Part shown: positions 1-8,728 of the stretch, piece after piece
Numbering within the stretch: position 1 is the stretch's first letter
How the letters are laid out: each line of letters opens with the position of its first letter
Origin: Bacillota bacterium
GTDB taxonomy: Bacteria; Bacillota; Clostridia; DSM-8532
Assembly: GCA_023415825.1 (NCBI GenBank)
Contig: JAEZJF010000007.1
Coordinates: 1 to 64,000, forward strand
DNA length: 64,000 nt
Direction: 5' to 3'
Position numbers and translations under genes: made by a program
The notes under the pieces: model-generated
Seen by the model: only the letters and a program-made list of their open reading frames with translations
The model's database searches: none
What the model was told of the DNA's origin: nothing

Positions 1-46
1 CCCCAATGGAATACAGACAACATCTGATAAATCAGGCTGCATAAAA

Positions 47-79
47 ATGACGCCAACCAAAATTGTTGGTTGACGTCAT
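47..79. terminator. bidirectional intrinsic terminator
   Basis: Inverted repeat: ATGACG, a C/A mismatch, then CAACCAA pairs with TTGGTTG and CGTCAT around a 5-nt AATTG loop. On the plus strand it is followed by a T-rich run (ATTTTTTATTT), and on the minus strand by TTTTTATG. It could end the regulator gene at 167-1273 as well as an unseen plus-strand gene to the left. Positions 80-166 hold nothing else I recognise. Confidence 0.7.
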
Positions 80-166
80 AATTGATTTTTTATTTCTTCC
101 ACTGTCTACTTGACAGGGAGCATATCATGCTGACCCATTCATGGCGGCTTTTCAAAATATTTACTC

Positions 167-1273
167 TCAGCGTTTCAAGCATTCGTATTGCTCACGGTAG
201 CGTGGGGACGGCTTCAAGCGCAGCTCATTTTTCATAATTCGGGCGTATTGCTCGTAACGTGTCAGGTAGGCTTCGCGGCTGCTGGTTTGCAGCGCCATAT
301 CAAGCAGAAGGGTGTGTGCTTCCTCGCACAGCGCATTACCTAGAAGCAATGCGCTCAGGACATTCTCCGCTTCCGGCAGGCGACCCGCCGCGATATAGAA
401 GCTCCCAAGGCCCAAAGCGATACGCTCGTATTCGGCTTGCGCTTCGCTTTCCCTCTCAATCGCCCACTCATAGCTCTCCTTTTCGAGATATCTCCCTCGA
501 TATAACCCCAGCATGCGCATCGCTTCGGGAGCGTTTGCTTTTGTGATGACAGAGTTCTCCCGCGCGAAGCGCATAAAATCGGTAAAGTCGCATACGCCGG
601 GAGAAAGTATAAGTACGTTATCCGCCGTCAGCCGTAACAGGCTGCGTTCCGGATCAATCATATCCAGCAAGCTTTTCAGCCGGTAGATCGTCACATACAG
701 GTTGTGGACAGCATTCTTATCATCCTGACCGCCAAAAAGTGCACCCAGCAGCTCAGACTTTGATGCCGGAAAGCCGTTTTTGCCGATCAGGTATAGCAGC
801 AGTTCCCTGACCCGGCGCGTGCCCCATTTGATCCTCATGCTGCATGTCATTTCAAACGTTCCAAAGCAGCGGACATTAAGGCCGCGCTTTACCGATCCTT
901 CCGGATGCAGCAGCGCGTAGTGCCTGCGCAGATGGCCGACGCAGTCAGAAAGCCTGGTCTGCTTGACGGGCTTTAGCAGAAAGTCCAATGGATGGGCTTT
1001 ATACGCCTCCAGCGCAAATTGGGCATATGCTGTGACGAAGATTACGATCACACCGGGGCATTTCTCCTGTATGCGCAGGGCCAGCTCCAGCCCGTCGAAC
1101 CTCGGCATATCAATGTCCAGAAACACCGCATCGGGCGGGCGTAAAGTCATTTCCTCCATCCCTTTCAGCGGATTTGTTTCCATACCCGAAATCTCCAGAT
1201 CGGGATATTGCCCCAGCAGCCATGCCAGCTCATCCAGGCAGGGCAGCTCATCGTCAATCAGCCATATCTTCAC
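167..1273 (-). CDS. response regulator, REC + winged helix + BTAD (SARP-like)
   Basis: Transcription factor of a two-component system, 368 residues. Residues 1-120 form a CheY-like receiver: acidic pocket IDDE at the N-terminus, phospho-acceptor Asp in FLDIDMP near residue 54, and Lys in LLKPVK near 102. Residues about 130-225 look like a winged-helix DNA-binding domain and about 240-368 like a helical bacterial transcriptional activator domain (TPR-like), the SARP layout common in Paenibacilli and Clostridia. The start is GTG at 1271-1273, about 9 nt after a GGGAGG site. The start overlaps the end of the kinase gene by 20 bp, so the two are translationally coupled. Target genes are unknown. 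The region is richer in G+C than most of the window. Confidence 0.9.
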   Translation of the reverse strand: MKIWLIDDELPCLDELAWLLGQYPDLEISGMETNPLKGMEEMTLRPPDAVFLDIDMPRFDGLELALRIQEKCPGVIVIFVTAYAQFALEAYKAHPLDFLLKPVKQTRLSDCVGHLRRHYALLHPEGSVKRGLNVRCFGTFEMTCSMRIKWGTRRVRELLLYLIGKNGFPASKSELLGALFGGQDDKNAVHNLYVTIYRLKSLLDMIDPERSLLRLTADNVLILSPGVCDFTDFMRFARENSVITKANAPEAMRMLGLYRGRYLEKESYEWAIERESEAQAEYERIALGLGSFYIAAGRLPEAENVLSALLLGNALCEEAHTLLLDMALQTSSREAYLTRYEQYARIMKNELRLKPSPRYREQYECLKR

Positions 1274-3176
1274 GAAGCTTCACCTCCCTATATGGAATTT
1301 CAAAATAAACCTCGCAGCCGTCCTGCGGTACGGTAAAGACCAGTGCGGTGCGGTAGAGCCGTGAAAGACGACGGTTGATGTTCTCGATTCCCACGCCCCT
1401 GCGGGATGATGGTTGGGTTCTCAGAAGCCCTATGCCGTCGTCCTGGACGCCGATTCGTACCCTGCCGTTTTTTACTCGCCGGGAATAGACCGTGACCGTA
1501 CCGCCCTGCTCCTTTTCACGCAGTCCGTGAACAAAAGCATTTTCCACCAGCGGCTGAAGCATCAGCGAAGGGAGCAGAAAATCCTCCGTTCCCAGTTGGT
1601 ATTCCACCCGGTATTTCTCCCCGAACCGCGCCCGCTCCAGCGCGGTATACGCCCGCACCAGTTCCAGCTCTTGAGAAAAGGGAACCAGTTCATCCCTTTC
1701 ATAATCGTAAAAACCCCGCAGATAGCTGCTGAAATCCACTAGAAGCTCTCTTGCCCGGTCCGGCTCCCTGCGGGAGATGGAAATGATGGAGGTCAGCGAG
1801 TTGTGGATGAAATGCGGACGGATCTGCCCTTTGAGGTGGGCGATTTCCAGCTCGTGTGCCCGCCGGTAGCGCTTGGCGATCACGGCCATCTGAGCGAACA
1901 TAAAGACCATATACTGAAAGGCCGAGGTATCCAGCAAATAATACCAGGTCGAATAATCCGGCAGAAAAAGCCCGTAAAAAATGAGAGACGAGGTCAGCGC
2001 CATAGCAAACAGCAGCAGCGGCGCGCCCTGACGGCCCTGCCACGCCGCCCTTACCAGATGCCCCGTCACAAGAAGCATCGCTAACAGGAGGATATAGTTC
2101 ATTATCCGGTGTGCCCAGGTCGTGATATCAGGCGGGAAGAACAGGATAAACAGCGACACCGCTATGGTATAGGTAAGCAGAAGACCAACCTGCCACCTGG
2201 GGACCAGCCGTCCATAGGCAAGATAGAGAAAATACAGCAGCAGAAGCTCCGCCCAGGGCGTGCATAAAAGGTAGAGGCGAAGCAGCCACACCTCCGTAAT
2301 ATCGGGGAACATGGTATACAGCGCGTTGCCGATAATCGACAGGCGCAGCAGGATGGCGGCGGCGAGAATGGACATGATCAAGGCTTCTTTTTCTCCGCGC
2401 TGCGCGAGAAAGAAGATGAGGAAGAACAGGCAGGAGATCATCTGCACCGTCATGGCATAGGTAACCACGCTCCCGAGTCGCTTGTCGAAGGCTAGAACCT
2501 GCGCATAGCTTCCAAGCATGACCGGCTCCAGCATTCCACCGTTTCCGTATGTACTATTGCTTATTTGCATCACCAAATCAAAGATGTCAGTCTTAGGCGT
2601 AAAATAAGCAAGCTGAGGCCGGTAGCTTGAGGCTGGAGCGGACGAATCGTCACCGAAGTCACCGTTTTGGGCGATAAGAACGTCGTCCACATACAGCCGG
2701 TAGACATTTCTCATATCCTTTATACGCACGCCGTAAACCTCACTGGATTGCGCTCCTGTTACGCGGACACGATAGGTCGCCGTTCCTTTTTCAGGCAGGT
2801 TAGCACCATCGATTTCATACTGGCTCCATTTGCCGGGGGCAATGATGAGAGCGGACGCTTCGCTTTCGTTGATTTGCGCACTGCTTAGCAGAGAATCCCA
2901 ATAAAACTCCCATTGGCCTCTCACGGCAAACGCCTGCTTTTTGTTCCAGTCCGCCAGATCAAGTACGCCGTTTTGAGCCTGAGGCATTTGGCTGCCCGAT
3001 AGCCGCGCGGGGAGGAAGAGGCCTGCAATGACAAGCAGCGCCAGCATAACGGGCAAAACGACCCGCGCAGGCCTTTTCCAAACCTTGTCCGTATAAGAGG
3101 CTGTCGGGAAATGCTGAAACAGATGATTTAATTTATCGCGGATTCCGTGACGTATTGTTGGTCCGTCCTTTTTCAT
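1254..3176 (-). CDS. 7TM (7TMR-DISM) sensor histidine kinase, LytS/YesM class
   Basis: Membrane sensor kinase, 640 residues, partner of the SARP-like regulator it overlaps. A signal-anchor helix lies near residues 38-58. It is followed by an extracellular beta-sandwich (about 70-215, DISMED2-like, with GQWEFYWD near its start), then seven hydrophobic helices (about 235-430). The cytoplasmic part carries the His_kinase box IRPHFIHNSL near residue 450, the N box MLQPLVENAFVHG and the ATPase loop DDGIGL / GVGIENINRRL. The extracellular domain resembles carbohydrate-binding folds, so a sugar-like ligand is possible but unproven. A sigma-A promoter with a palindrome in its spacer lies just upstream (3267-3295). 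The same overall design recurs in the kinase at 14731-16656. Confidence 0.9.
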   Translation of the reverse strand: MKKDGPTIRHGIRDKLNHLFQHFPTASYTDKVWKRPARVVLPVMLALLVIAGLFLPARLSGSQMPQAQNGVLDLADWNKKQAFAVRGQWEFYWDSLLSSAQINESEASALIIAPGKWSQYEIDGANLPEKGTATYRVRVTGAQSSEVYGVRIKDMRNVYRLYVDDVLIAQNGDFGDDSSAPASSYRPQLAYFTPKTDIFDLVMQISNSTYGNGGMLEPVMLGSYAQVLAFDKRLGSVVTYAMTVQMISCLFFLIFFLAQRGEKEALIMSILAAAILLRLSIIGNALYTMFPDITEVWLLRLYLLCTPWAELLLLYFLYLAYGRLVPRWQVGLLLTYTIAVSLFILFFPPDITTWAHRIMNYILLLAMLLVTGHLVRAAWQGRQGAPLLLFAMALTSSLIFYGLFLPDYSTWYYLLDTSAFQYMVFMFAQMAVIAKRYRRAHELEIAHLKGQIRPHFIHNSLTSIISISRREPDRARELLVDFSSYLRGFYDYERDELVPFSQELELVRAYTALERARFGEKYRVEYQLGTEDFLLPSLMLQPLVENAFVHGLREKEQGGTVTVYSRRVKNGRVRIGVQDDGIGLLRTQPSSRRGVGIENINRRLSRLYRTALVFTVPQDGCEVYFEIPYREVKLREDMAD

Positions 3177-3266
3177 CCGGCCTTCCCTTCTGAACGGGCT
3201 TGCGTCCGTTTCCTCTACGCCTGTCGTCGGGCTTTTCAGCGGCTGTCGGCACTTGCACTTTTTTCC

Positions 3267-3295
3267 ATTATACTTCCTAAACAGGAAGTTTTCAA
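3267..3295 (-). promoter_or_regulatory. sigma-A promoter with spacer palindrome, for the kinase/regulator operon
   Basis: On the minus strand, TTGAAA (3290-3295) and TATAAT (3267-3272) are separated by exactly 17 bp. The spacer contains the perfect inverted repeat ACTTCCT-GTTT-AGGAAGT (3272-3289). A palindrome between -35 and -10 is the usual place for a repressor, or for MerR-type control. No candidate regulator is adjacent except the BTAD regulator itself. Confidence 0.7.
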
Positions 3296-3442
3296 GGAAT
3301 AGAGATATGCTCCTCTTTTAGCAGAGTATAGGCTAGACAAACCGTTTTTATATAATACTGTCATGGAAAATGCAAACATGTAACATCGCCTACTATTTCG
3401 GAATATCATAAAACATAAAGATGTAAGGAGATGAACTTATTT

Positions 3443-4282
3443 ATGTTCCCACCTAGTACAAGCTATCCCTTTATAAGCCAAAATCCGGATGTCATGTATA
3501 GCCTTCCACAAGATTTTCAAGGACAACAATATCCGCAAGAATTTATGACAACGCCTCAGTATTATCCTTTGCAGGATTCTTTCGGTATGTTTGGTGATAA
3601 CAACTTGGGCAATACTAATGGCATGTTTGGCGAAAACAACTTGGGCAATACTTATGGCATGTTTGGCGATAACAACCCCGCCAATACTTATGGCATGTTT
3701 GGTGATAATAACCTCGGTAATAACATTGGCATGTTTGGTGATAACAACCCCGGCAATAACATGGGCATGTTTGATAATAAAAACCTTGGTAATATAAGTC
3801 CTGAAGCTAAATTAAAGAGAGATCCACCACCTCTTTTAAGTAACAATCCGGCAACGACCACTATTGTTCTTTTTAAAGAGCTTACAGCCTTCCCCAACTA
3901 CGGAAATCCCAGTGGAAACGCAGATATACTATACACCGGAAACAGAGGGACATGGACCTTCGAATCCCCTGCATTTTTATTTGTTCCTGGAAATCTAAGA
4001 GCTCAAATAAGGATTCGTGCCGTCCTTGACGACCATTCAAATGTACCGGTTAACCGTTACTCTGCGAGAATAACAATCAATGGCAACGTGGTGCATAACG
4101 GAAGGCTAAACCTTGCACATGGAATGCCTGCTGGCGGCATATTTACAAACTGGAGAGATTTGACTTTTAACGTCACGAATTTAAGAAGAGTCACCCGGGT
4201 AACAATAGAAAACACATCCACTACAGGCCCTAATGATTGGATCGGTTTGGACTGGATGGAATTAAGGCTCGTACCCAGATAA
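3443..4282 (+). CDS. repeat-containing protein with C-terminal beta-sandwich, possibly coat or surface associated
   Basis: About 279 residues, function not recognised. The N-terminal 50 residues are rich in Pro, Tyr and Gln. A run of six 12-residue repeats (MFGDNNLGNTYG-like) follows, then a roughly 130-residue C-terminal part predicted all-beta, ending in a DWIGLDWMELRLVP motif like the last strands of carbohydrate-binding or jelly-roll modules. There is no signal peptide. Low-complexity Asn/Gly/Met-rich proteins without signal peptides are common among spore coat proteins of Firmicutes, so a coat role is a guess. The ATG at 3431 touches the AAGGAG site directly, so I prefer the second ATG at 3443 (12-nt spacing). 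A TATAAT box is at 3351-3356 with no convincing -35, which would fit a sporulation sigma factor or an activator. Confidence 0.7.
   Translation: MFPPSTSYPFISQNPDVMYSLPQDFQGQQYPQEFMTTPQYYPLQDSFGMFGDNNLGNTNGMFGENNLGNTYGMFGDNNPANTYGMFGDNNLGNNIGMFGDNNPGNNMGMFDNKNLGNISPEAKLKRDPPPLLSNNPATTTIVLFKELTAFPNYGNPSGNADILYTGNRGTWTFESPAFLFVPGNLRAQIRIRAVLDDHSNVPVNRYSARITINGNVVHNGRLNLAHGMPAGGIFTNWRDLTFNVTNLRRVTRVTIENTSTTGPNDWIGLDWMELRLVPR
3587..3802 (+). repeat. six in-frame 36-bp tandem repeats
   Basis: Six consecutive 36-bp units encode M-F-G-D/E-N-N-L/P-G/A-N-x-x-G. Units 1-5 are nearly identical in protein and have drifted at third positions. The sixth is degenerate (MFDNKNLGN). The unit length is a multiple of three, so copy-number change keeps the frame. 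This is a coding repeat and not a CRISPR array: there are no unique spacers. Confidence 0.9.
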
Positions 4283-4304
4283 TGAAAAATAGGGCTTCAA
4301 GATA

Positions 4305-4334
4305 AGGGGGTTAAGGATATATACTTAACCCTCT
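4305..4334 (+). terminator. intrinsic terminator after the repeat protein gene
   Basis: AGGGGGTTAAG (4305-4315) pairs with CTTAACCCTCT (4324-4334) across an 8-nt loop, with one G-T pair. It is followed by TTATTA. It lies 23 bp after the stop codon of the gene at 3443-4282. Confidence 0.7.
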
Positions 4335-4338
4335 TTAT

Positions 4339-4394
4339 TACGAAGTAACAAGGTTCCCGGGACCCGTTCGCAATACTTGATTACGCTAACGGGT
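4339..4394. repeat. dispersed 56-bp repeat, copy A
   Basis: Begins TACGAAGTA and ends CCCGTTCG...TAACGGGT. Without gaps it matches 41 of 56 positions of the segment at 19396-19451. The right half can fold through CCCGTT/AACGGG. It overlaps the last codons and the stop codon of the deacylase gene on the minus strand. Confidence 0.6.
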
Positions 4395-4874
4395 GGGGTT
4401 CATATCATTCCAGCCTTTGCAGACATCAATCCATTCCGTATATCCAGAATATTTTTCAAGCTCCGGAATGGTTAATTCAATTGCGCTATTACTGCTTCCG
4501 CAGGCTGGAAAAACGGTCTCAAAACGTTTCAAGGATTTATCGAGATACACAGGTACGCCATCATTTATTCCAAACGGGCAAACACCGCCAACGGCATGAC
4601 CAACTAATTCTTCCACTTCCTCCGGGGTAAGCATTTTGGCTTTAGCAGCAAACTTTTCCTTGTACTTTTGATTATCAATTTTAGCATCACCTGCAGCCAC
4701 AATAAGAATTGCTTTCCCATTCACTATAAAAGACAACGTTTTTGCAATGCGTTCCGGTTCACAATTGAGAGCTATTGCCGCCAACTCAACCGTAGCACTT
4801 GAAACCTCAAACTCCTGTATCCTATTGACCATATTCCAATTATTGAAATATGCCTGTACTTTTTCAATTGCCAT
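4386..4874 (-). CDS. YbaK/EbsC-family aminoacyl-tRNA deacylase
   Basis: About 162 residues, the usual size for free-standing YbaK/ProX-type editing proteins, which hydrolyse mischarged tRNA such as Cys-tRNA(Pro) or Ala-tRNA(Pro). Family features are the N-terminal VQAYFNNWN segment, the central ALNCEPERIAKTLSFIVNGK strand-helix pair containing the conserved Lys, the KAKMLTPEEVEELVGHAVGGVCPFG core and the late VFPACGSSNSAIELT motif. The start at 4872-4874 follows an AGGAGG site by 8 nt; an upstream in-frame ATG at 4907 has no site. The gene lies just downstream of the MFS gene on the same strand, 33 bp after its stop codon. Its 3' end, including the stop codon, lies inside the dispersed repeat at 4339-4394. 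Exact tRNA specificity cannot be read from the sequence. Confidence 0.9.
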   Translation of the reverse strand: MAIEKVQAYFNNWNMVNRIQEFEVSSATVELAAIALNCEPERIAKTLSFIVNGKAILIVAAGDAKIDNQKYKEKFAAKAKMLTPEEVEELVGHAVGGVCPFGINDGVPVYLDKSLKRFETVFPACGSSNSAIELTIPELEKYSGYTEWIDVCKGWNDMNPTR

Positions 4875-4907
4875 AATGAGATCCTCCTGCTTGTTTATAT
4901 ATCCCAT

Positions 4908-6128
4908 CTACTGAATGGGTTTTCCAGCCTCAAGCAACACCTTGTTGTTCAGCATAAATAGGCCTTCAACAAATATGAGCAATCCGGTTACCAACAGCAG
5001 CCATTCTATCCTTATGATGTCGGCAATCGGTCCATAGACAAGCATGGCCAAAGGCATTATGGAGCTTGATATCATGCTTAAGACTCCGAATACTCTACCC
5101 AGAAAATCAGGCTCAACCTTCTGCTGCAATAGAACTGTGAAGGGTGTGTTAAACATCGGCATAACAAATCCGACCAATGCCATCAGAAACAGATAAATCC
5201 AGAAAACAGGAATTATACCAAGTCCAACAGTACAAGCCGCTATAATAAGCGTCGACAGCACCATGGTGTGAACCTTGTTTTTAAAGCCGCCCCAGGCTGC
5301 TATAAGTATGCCGCCTGCCATCATACCGACTGAAAATGTCATTTCAATAGCTGTTAAACGCCAGACATCATCTCCAAAGCTGCGGGTTACCTGCAGCGGA
5401 GTCAAAAAGGATAAGGGTGCCACTAATATAAAGTAAGCACCACAAAAAGTAAAGATGGTTTTTACGTAGCCATGATTTTTGATATATCTGACACCCTCAA
5501 GCATATCACCAAAATAGCCTGTTTCCCTTTTCTCAAGCGCTTTTGCATGGGTTGGAACATGTAGGAACAAAAGCAATATAAAAACCGCTGCGGCTGCTGT
5601 AACAACATCGATAAAAAAGATGGCCTCGATTGATGCAAAAGACAGCAGTGCACCGCTCAGCATGGGTGATACCAGCATAAGCATGGATTGAATACTGCTA
5701 TTTATACCATTTACCTTTGTTAGCTTTTCTTCAGGCACCAGACTTGGGAGAATGGCTCCTACTGCGGGTGTTTGAATCCCCGAACCGACTGATCGTATGG
5801 CAGATGCCACAAAGAGCAGCCATATGGAGTCATATCCCATAAAAAACAATATGGCCAGAATAAGCGTTGCTATCGCTATTAATGAATCCGAGAGCATAAT
5901 AAGCAGCTTGCGATTATATCTGTCAGCCCACACGCCTGCAAAGGGTGAAATGAAGAAAGTCGGAACAAAACCGCAAATAATGGCTATCGTCATCATCAAG
6001 CCCGATTGTGTTTCCAGTGTAATATACCATGTGATAGCGTACTGAACCAGCATTGAACCAAAAAGTGAAAAGGCTTGACTTGATAAAAACAGTATGGTGT
6101 CCCTTTTCCAGTTTTTATTGAGATCCAA
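4908..6128 (-). CDS. MFS efflux transporter (MefA/EntS-like, MFS_3 type)
   Basis: About 406 residues with twelve hydrophobic helices. The family signatures of drug/macrolide-type major facilitator exporters are visible: FVPTFFISPFAGVWADRYNRK after helix 2 (motif A) and its weaker repeat in the second half (GGILIAAWGGFKNK). The best start is TTG at 6126-6128, 8 nt after GGAGG, giving a protein that begins DLNKNWKRD, as homologues do. The ATG codons further upstream put the GGAGG inside the coding region. The substrate is unknown; macrolide-like drugs or siderophores are typical for this branch. It is probably cotranscribed with the deacylase gene that follows. Confidence 0.88.
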   Translation of the reverse strand: MDLNKNWKRDTILFLSSQAFSLFGSMLVQYAITWYITLETQSGLMMTIAIICGFVPTFFISPFAGVWADRYNRKLLIMLSDSLIAIATLILAILFFMGYDSIWLLFVASAIRSVGSGIQTPAVGAILPSLVPEEKLTKVNGINSSIQSMLMLVSPMLSGALLSFASIEAIFFIDVVTAAAAVFILLLFLHVPTHAKALEKRETGYFGDMLEGVRYIKNHGYVKTIFTFCGAYFILVAPLSFLTPLQVTRSFGDDVWRLTAIEMTFSVGMMAGGILIAAWGGFKNKVHTMVLSTLIIAACTVGLGIIPVFWIYLFLMALVGFVMPMFNTPFTVLLQQKVEPDFLGRVFGVLSMISSSIMPLAMLVYGPIADIIRIEWLLLVTGLLIFVEGLFMLNNKVLLEAGKPIQ

Positions 6129-6228
6129 AATATTTACCTCCAACATTGACAGAAACATTCTCTACTATCGTTGCTATTCGTATACACAGGATAAACTTAA
6201 ACCTATCATTCTGTCAATCTTCCCCTAT

Positions 6229-6265
6229 GAAAAAACCGGTTGAGGATTATTTTTCCCCAGCCGGT
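6229..6265 (-). terminator. intrinsic terminator after the amidohydrolase operon
   Basis: On the minus strand, ACCGG-C-TGGGG pairs with CCTCA-A-CCGGT with one mismatch and is followed by TTTTTT. It lies just past the stop of the M20 gene and separates that operon from the MFS gene. Confidence 0.8.
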
Positions 6266-6292
6266 ATGGTTAGTTATCCTGATGCCTCCATC

Positions 6293-7642
6293 CTATAGAT
6301 GATTCTGAATTAAAAAAGCTTTCCATACCCTCAGATATTCTTCCCTGGAATATTGAGGTTTAAATTCTTCCCTGATTTTTTTACCTGTTACTGCGCCATT
6401 ATAAAGTAAATCGATAATGGTCATGGCCATAGCCTTGGCAGGCAGGATGTAGGCTGCCTCTTTATCGACTATTTCGAAGTCCCTGCTGTGGGCCTGCCCC
6501 TTAAAGCCACCCATTGTAGGCTGGATAACGGGCATGATGGTACTTAAGTCACCAATATCCGTCGATCCTATCATATCAACACCGCGTATCACATGATCTG
6601 CACCGATAAACGGACTGATGTTGTTTGCAAAAAGTTCACCCAGCCTTTTATCCTGATTGAGAGGAAGATAGCCTGGTATTTCATTGATTTCAGCCTCCGC
6701 TCCTACGCAATCAGCCCCGGCTTTGATAGCACGGTTCACCTTTTCATTGGCAGATAGTATGGCCTCAATGTTTTTACCTCTGACATAGGTTTCCATACGA
6801 ACATCGGCAGGGACAATATTAACAAGGTCACCGCCCCTGGTGATAATAGGATGCACCCGTATACCGTCCTCATCTCTGAAAACCTCTCTTTGAACATGAA
6901 TGCCCATGATGGCAAGCATTGCGGCGTTGAGTGCATTAACGCCCTCGTGAGGCGCACCTCCGGCATGGGCTTCACGCCCTTTAAACCTGACCGTCTTCCC
7001 GACAAAGCCTGAGCCTCCGCCATTAATGAAGGCCTTTCTTTCAACTGTTCCTCCATGGGAATGGACCATCATGGCCATATCAATGTCATCAAAGACCCCT
7101 AGCCTGATAAGTTCCTGCTTTCCGCCAAAAAAACTGATTTTCCCAGTACTTTTAAGATGCTCCCTATATTCAAGCTCTACAAATTCCTCTGCCGGAACAG
7201 CCATGAAAGCCACATCACCGTCCAGTTCCTCCATGATGCCGCTATGTACCAGCCCGTAAGCCACACCGAGCATGGAGGCAACCTGGGCATTATGTCCGCA
7301 GGAATGTGCAGCGCCTGTTGAGGTATCAGCCTGAGGATGTGAGGGACAGATAACCGCATCCATTTCTCCGATTACAGCAACCTTAAGCTTGCTGCTTCTG
7401 CCTTTTATTGTACTTTTAAGGCCTGTCACAGCAAGATTTTCCTCATATTCTAAACCCAGAGACCGAAAGACTTTGGCTATACCTTGAGCTGTCTTAATCT
7501 CCTTAAACCCCATTTCAGGCCGGCTTAATATGGCATCGCCAATGCTGATTATCTCATCTCGGCTTCTATCAATGGCCGCTGATACCTTCTTCTTCAACTC
7601 ATTACTATCCATCATTCGCTTCGCTTCCTCCAATTCACCCAT
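6293..7642 (-). CDS. M20-family metal-dependent amidohydrolase (AbgB/HyuC-like)
   Basis: 449 residues, a normal length for M20D enzymes, which cleave N-acyl or amide bonds of amino-acid conjugates using two metal ions. The metal-binding region reads AHSCGHNAQ rather than the textbook CGHDxH. The HN-Q variant is, as far as I recall, shared by the AbgB-like branch, so it need not mean loss of activity. Further motifs are PAEEFVELEYRE (catalytic Glu), VHSHGGTVER and GSTDIGDLS near the C-terminus. It is the last gene of a three-gene operon (epimerase-like, DapA-like, M20), starting 27 bp after the DapA-like gene. The start is uncertain: ATG 7642 has a weak site, and ATG 7615 has GGAGG at 11 nt. 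The substrate is unknown. Confidence 0.88.
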   Translation of the reverse strand: MGELEEAKRMMDSNELKKKVSAAIDRSRDEIISIGDAILSRPEMGFKEIKTAQGIAKVFRSLGLEYEENLAVTGLKSTIKGRSSKLKVAVIGEMDAVICPSHPQADTSTGAAHSCGHNAQVASMLGVAYGLVHSGIMEELDGDVAFMAVPAEEFVELEYREHLKSTGKISFFGGKQELIRLGVFDDIDMAMMVHSHGGTVERKAFINGGGSGFVGKTVRFKGREAHAGGAPHEGVNALNAAMLAIMGIHVQREVFRDEDGIRVHPIITRGGDLVNIVPADVRMETYVRGKNIEAILSANEKVNRAIKAGADCVGAEAEINEIPGYLPLNQDKRLGELFANNISPFIGADHVIRGVDMIGSTDIGDLSTIMPVIQPTMGGFKGQAHSRDFEIVDKEAAYILPAKAMAMTIIDLLYNGAVTGKKIREEFKPQYSREEYLRVWKAFLIQNHL

Positions 7643-7669
7643 GCTGACTTCGCCCCACGGGATCGGTTA

Positions 7670-8728
7670 TTACGCCCAGTTATTTATATTGTCGGCTACG
7701 AATTGATCATCATTTAGATGCGGGTACATACGGTAAACCCGATCGATCTCCTCCATCTGTCCAGGTGAAAGGGTCTCGTCCTTGTTCAGGCACCAAATCC
7801 CTTCCATAAGCTTCTGCCTTCTTAAAACTTCATGAAGGCCTGCAATACAGCCTTTAAAGCCGTTTGCCGTATCAAAGAAGGCAGCGTTTGCATCTGTTAC
7901 CTCCACAGCCAAGGTTAAAAGCTCCGCCGAGATAGTCTCTGATAAGGCGGCCTCTTTAAGCATTTCAAACATCTTGACTGCAGTATTTGTCCATACGGAC
8001 CAATGGCCTAACAAGCCTCCCACAATGCGTTTTTCATAGGTTCTTCCTTCATGGGTGAATCTGTACTTTGTAAGCAAATCAACAACAATATTGTCATCGT
8101 TTCCGGTGTATAGCGCAATTTTATCGGCTCTTGATGACAATGCGGCGGCTCTCACTACATCCAGCGTTTGATAGCGATTGAAGGGTGCGCTCTTAATGGC
8201 GACCACGTTCTCTATTTCACAGAATTTCTGCCAATAATCATAGGTAAAGGCCCTGCCTCCCACTGAAGACTGAAGATAGAATCCTACTACGGGAATGATC
8301 TTGGAAACTGCCCTTGTACGCGCGAGCATTTCTTCCTCTGTGAGGCTATTTAGTCCTCCAGGACTTAACAAGACCGCGTCATAACCGAGATTCAGCGCTG
8401 TCCGGGCTTCCTGAGCCGCCTGGTTTAAAGGGCCACAAACGCCTGCTATTCTGACAATTGCTTTGCCTGTTTTATTTTCAAAAGCCTCAATTTCTTCAAC
8501 GGCCAATCTTAGCACAGGCTCAAACAGACCAACATCAGGCTTTCTGATTTCAAATTGGGTAGTATGTACGGCGATGGCCAATCCTCCAACACCGGAAGCA
8601 AGATAATAACGCGTAAGCATTCTCTGCCTTTTTTCATCCAGCTTTCTGTCCGCAGTCAACGCAAGGGGGTGTGCCGGTATAAAGGTGCCATCTGCCAATA
8701 TTTTTAATGCTTTTTCATGTCTGTTCAT
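7670..8728 (-). CDS. dihydrodipicolinate synthase/N-acetylneuraminate lyase-family aldolase
   Basis: 352 residues, longer than DapA (about 290), so probably not the lysine-pathway enzyme. It has a TIM-barrel class I aldolase layout. The Schiff-base Lys lies in VVAIKSAPFNRYQ near residue 180, and VVGFYLQSSVGG carries the aromatic residue normally found upstream of it. The N-terminal LTADRKLDEKRQRMLTRYY replaces the usual start of the barrel. The start ATG shares one base with the TGA of the upstream epimerase-like gene (TGATG), so translation is coupled. Together with an epimerase/dehydratase and an amidohydrolase it suggests catabolism of a small keto-acid or amino-sugar conjugate. That is inference from context. 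Confidence 0.88.
   Translation of the reverse strand: MNRHEKALKILADGTFIPAHPLALTADRKLDEKRQRMLTRYYLASGVGGLAIAVHTTQFEIRKPDVGLFEPVLRLAVEEIEAFENKTGKAIVRIAGVCGPLNQAAQEARTALNLGYDAVLLSPGGLNSLTEEEMLARTRAVSKIIPVVGFYLQSSVGGRAFTYDYWQKFCEIENVVAIKSAPFNRYQTLDVVRAAALSSRADKIALYTGNDDNIVVDLLTKYRFTHEGRTYEKRIVGGLLGHWSVWTNTAVKMFEMLKEAALSETISAELLTLAVEVTDANAAFFDTANGFKGCIAGLHEVLRRQKLMEGIWCLNKDETLSPGQMEEIDRVYRMYPHLNDDQFVADNINNWA

Noticed and set aside
3587..3802. 36-bp repeats as a CRISPR array
   Set aside because: The units are contiguous, in frame and diverged, with no spacers and no cas genes in the window.
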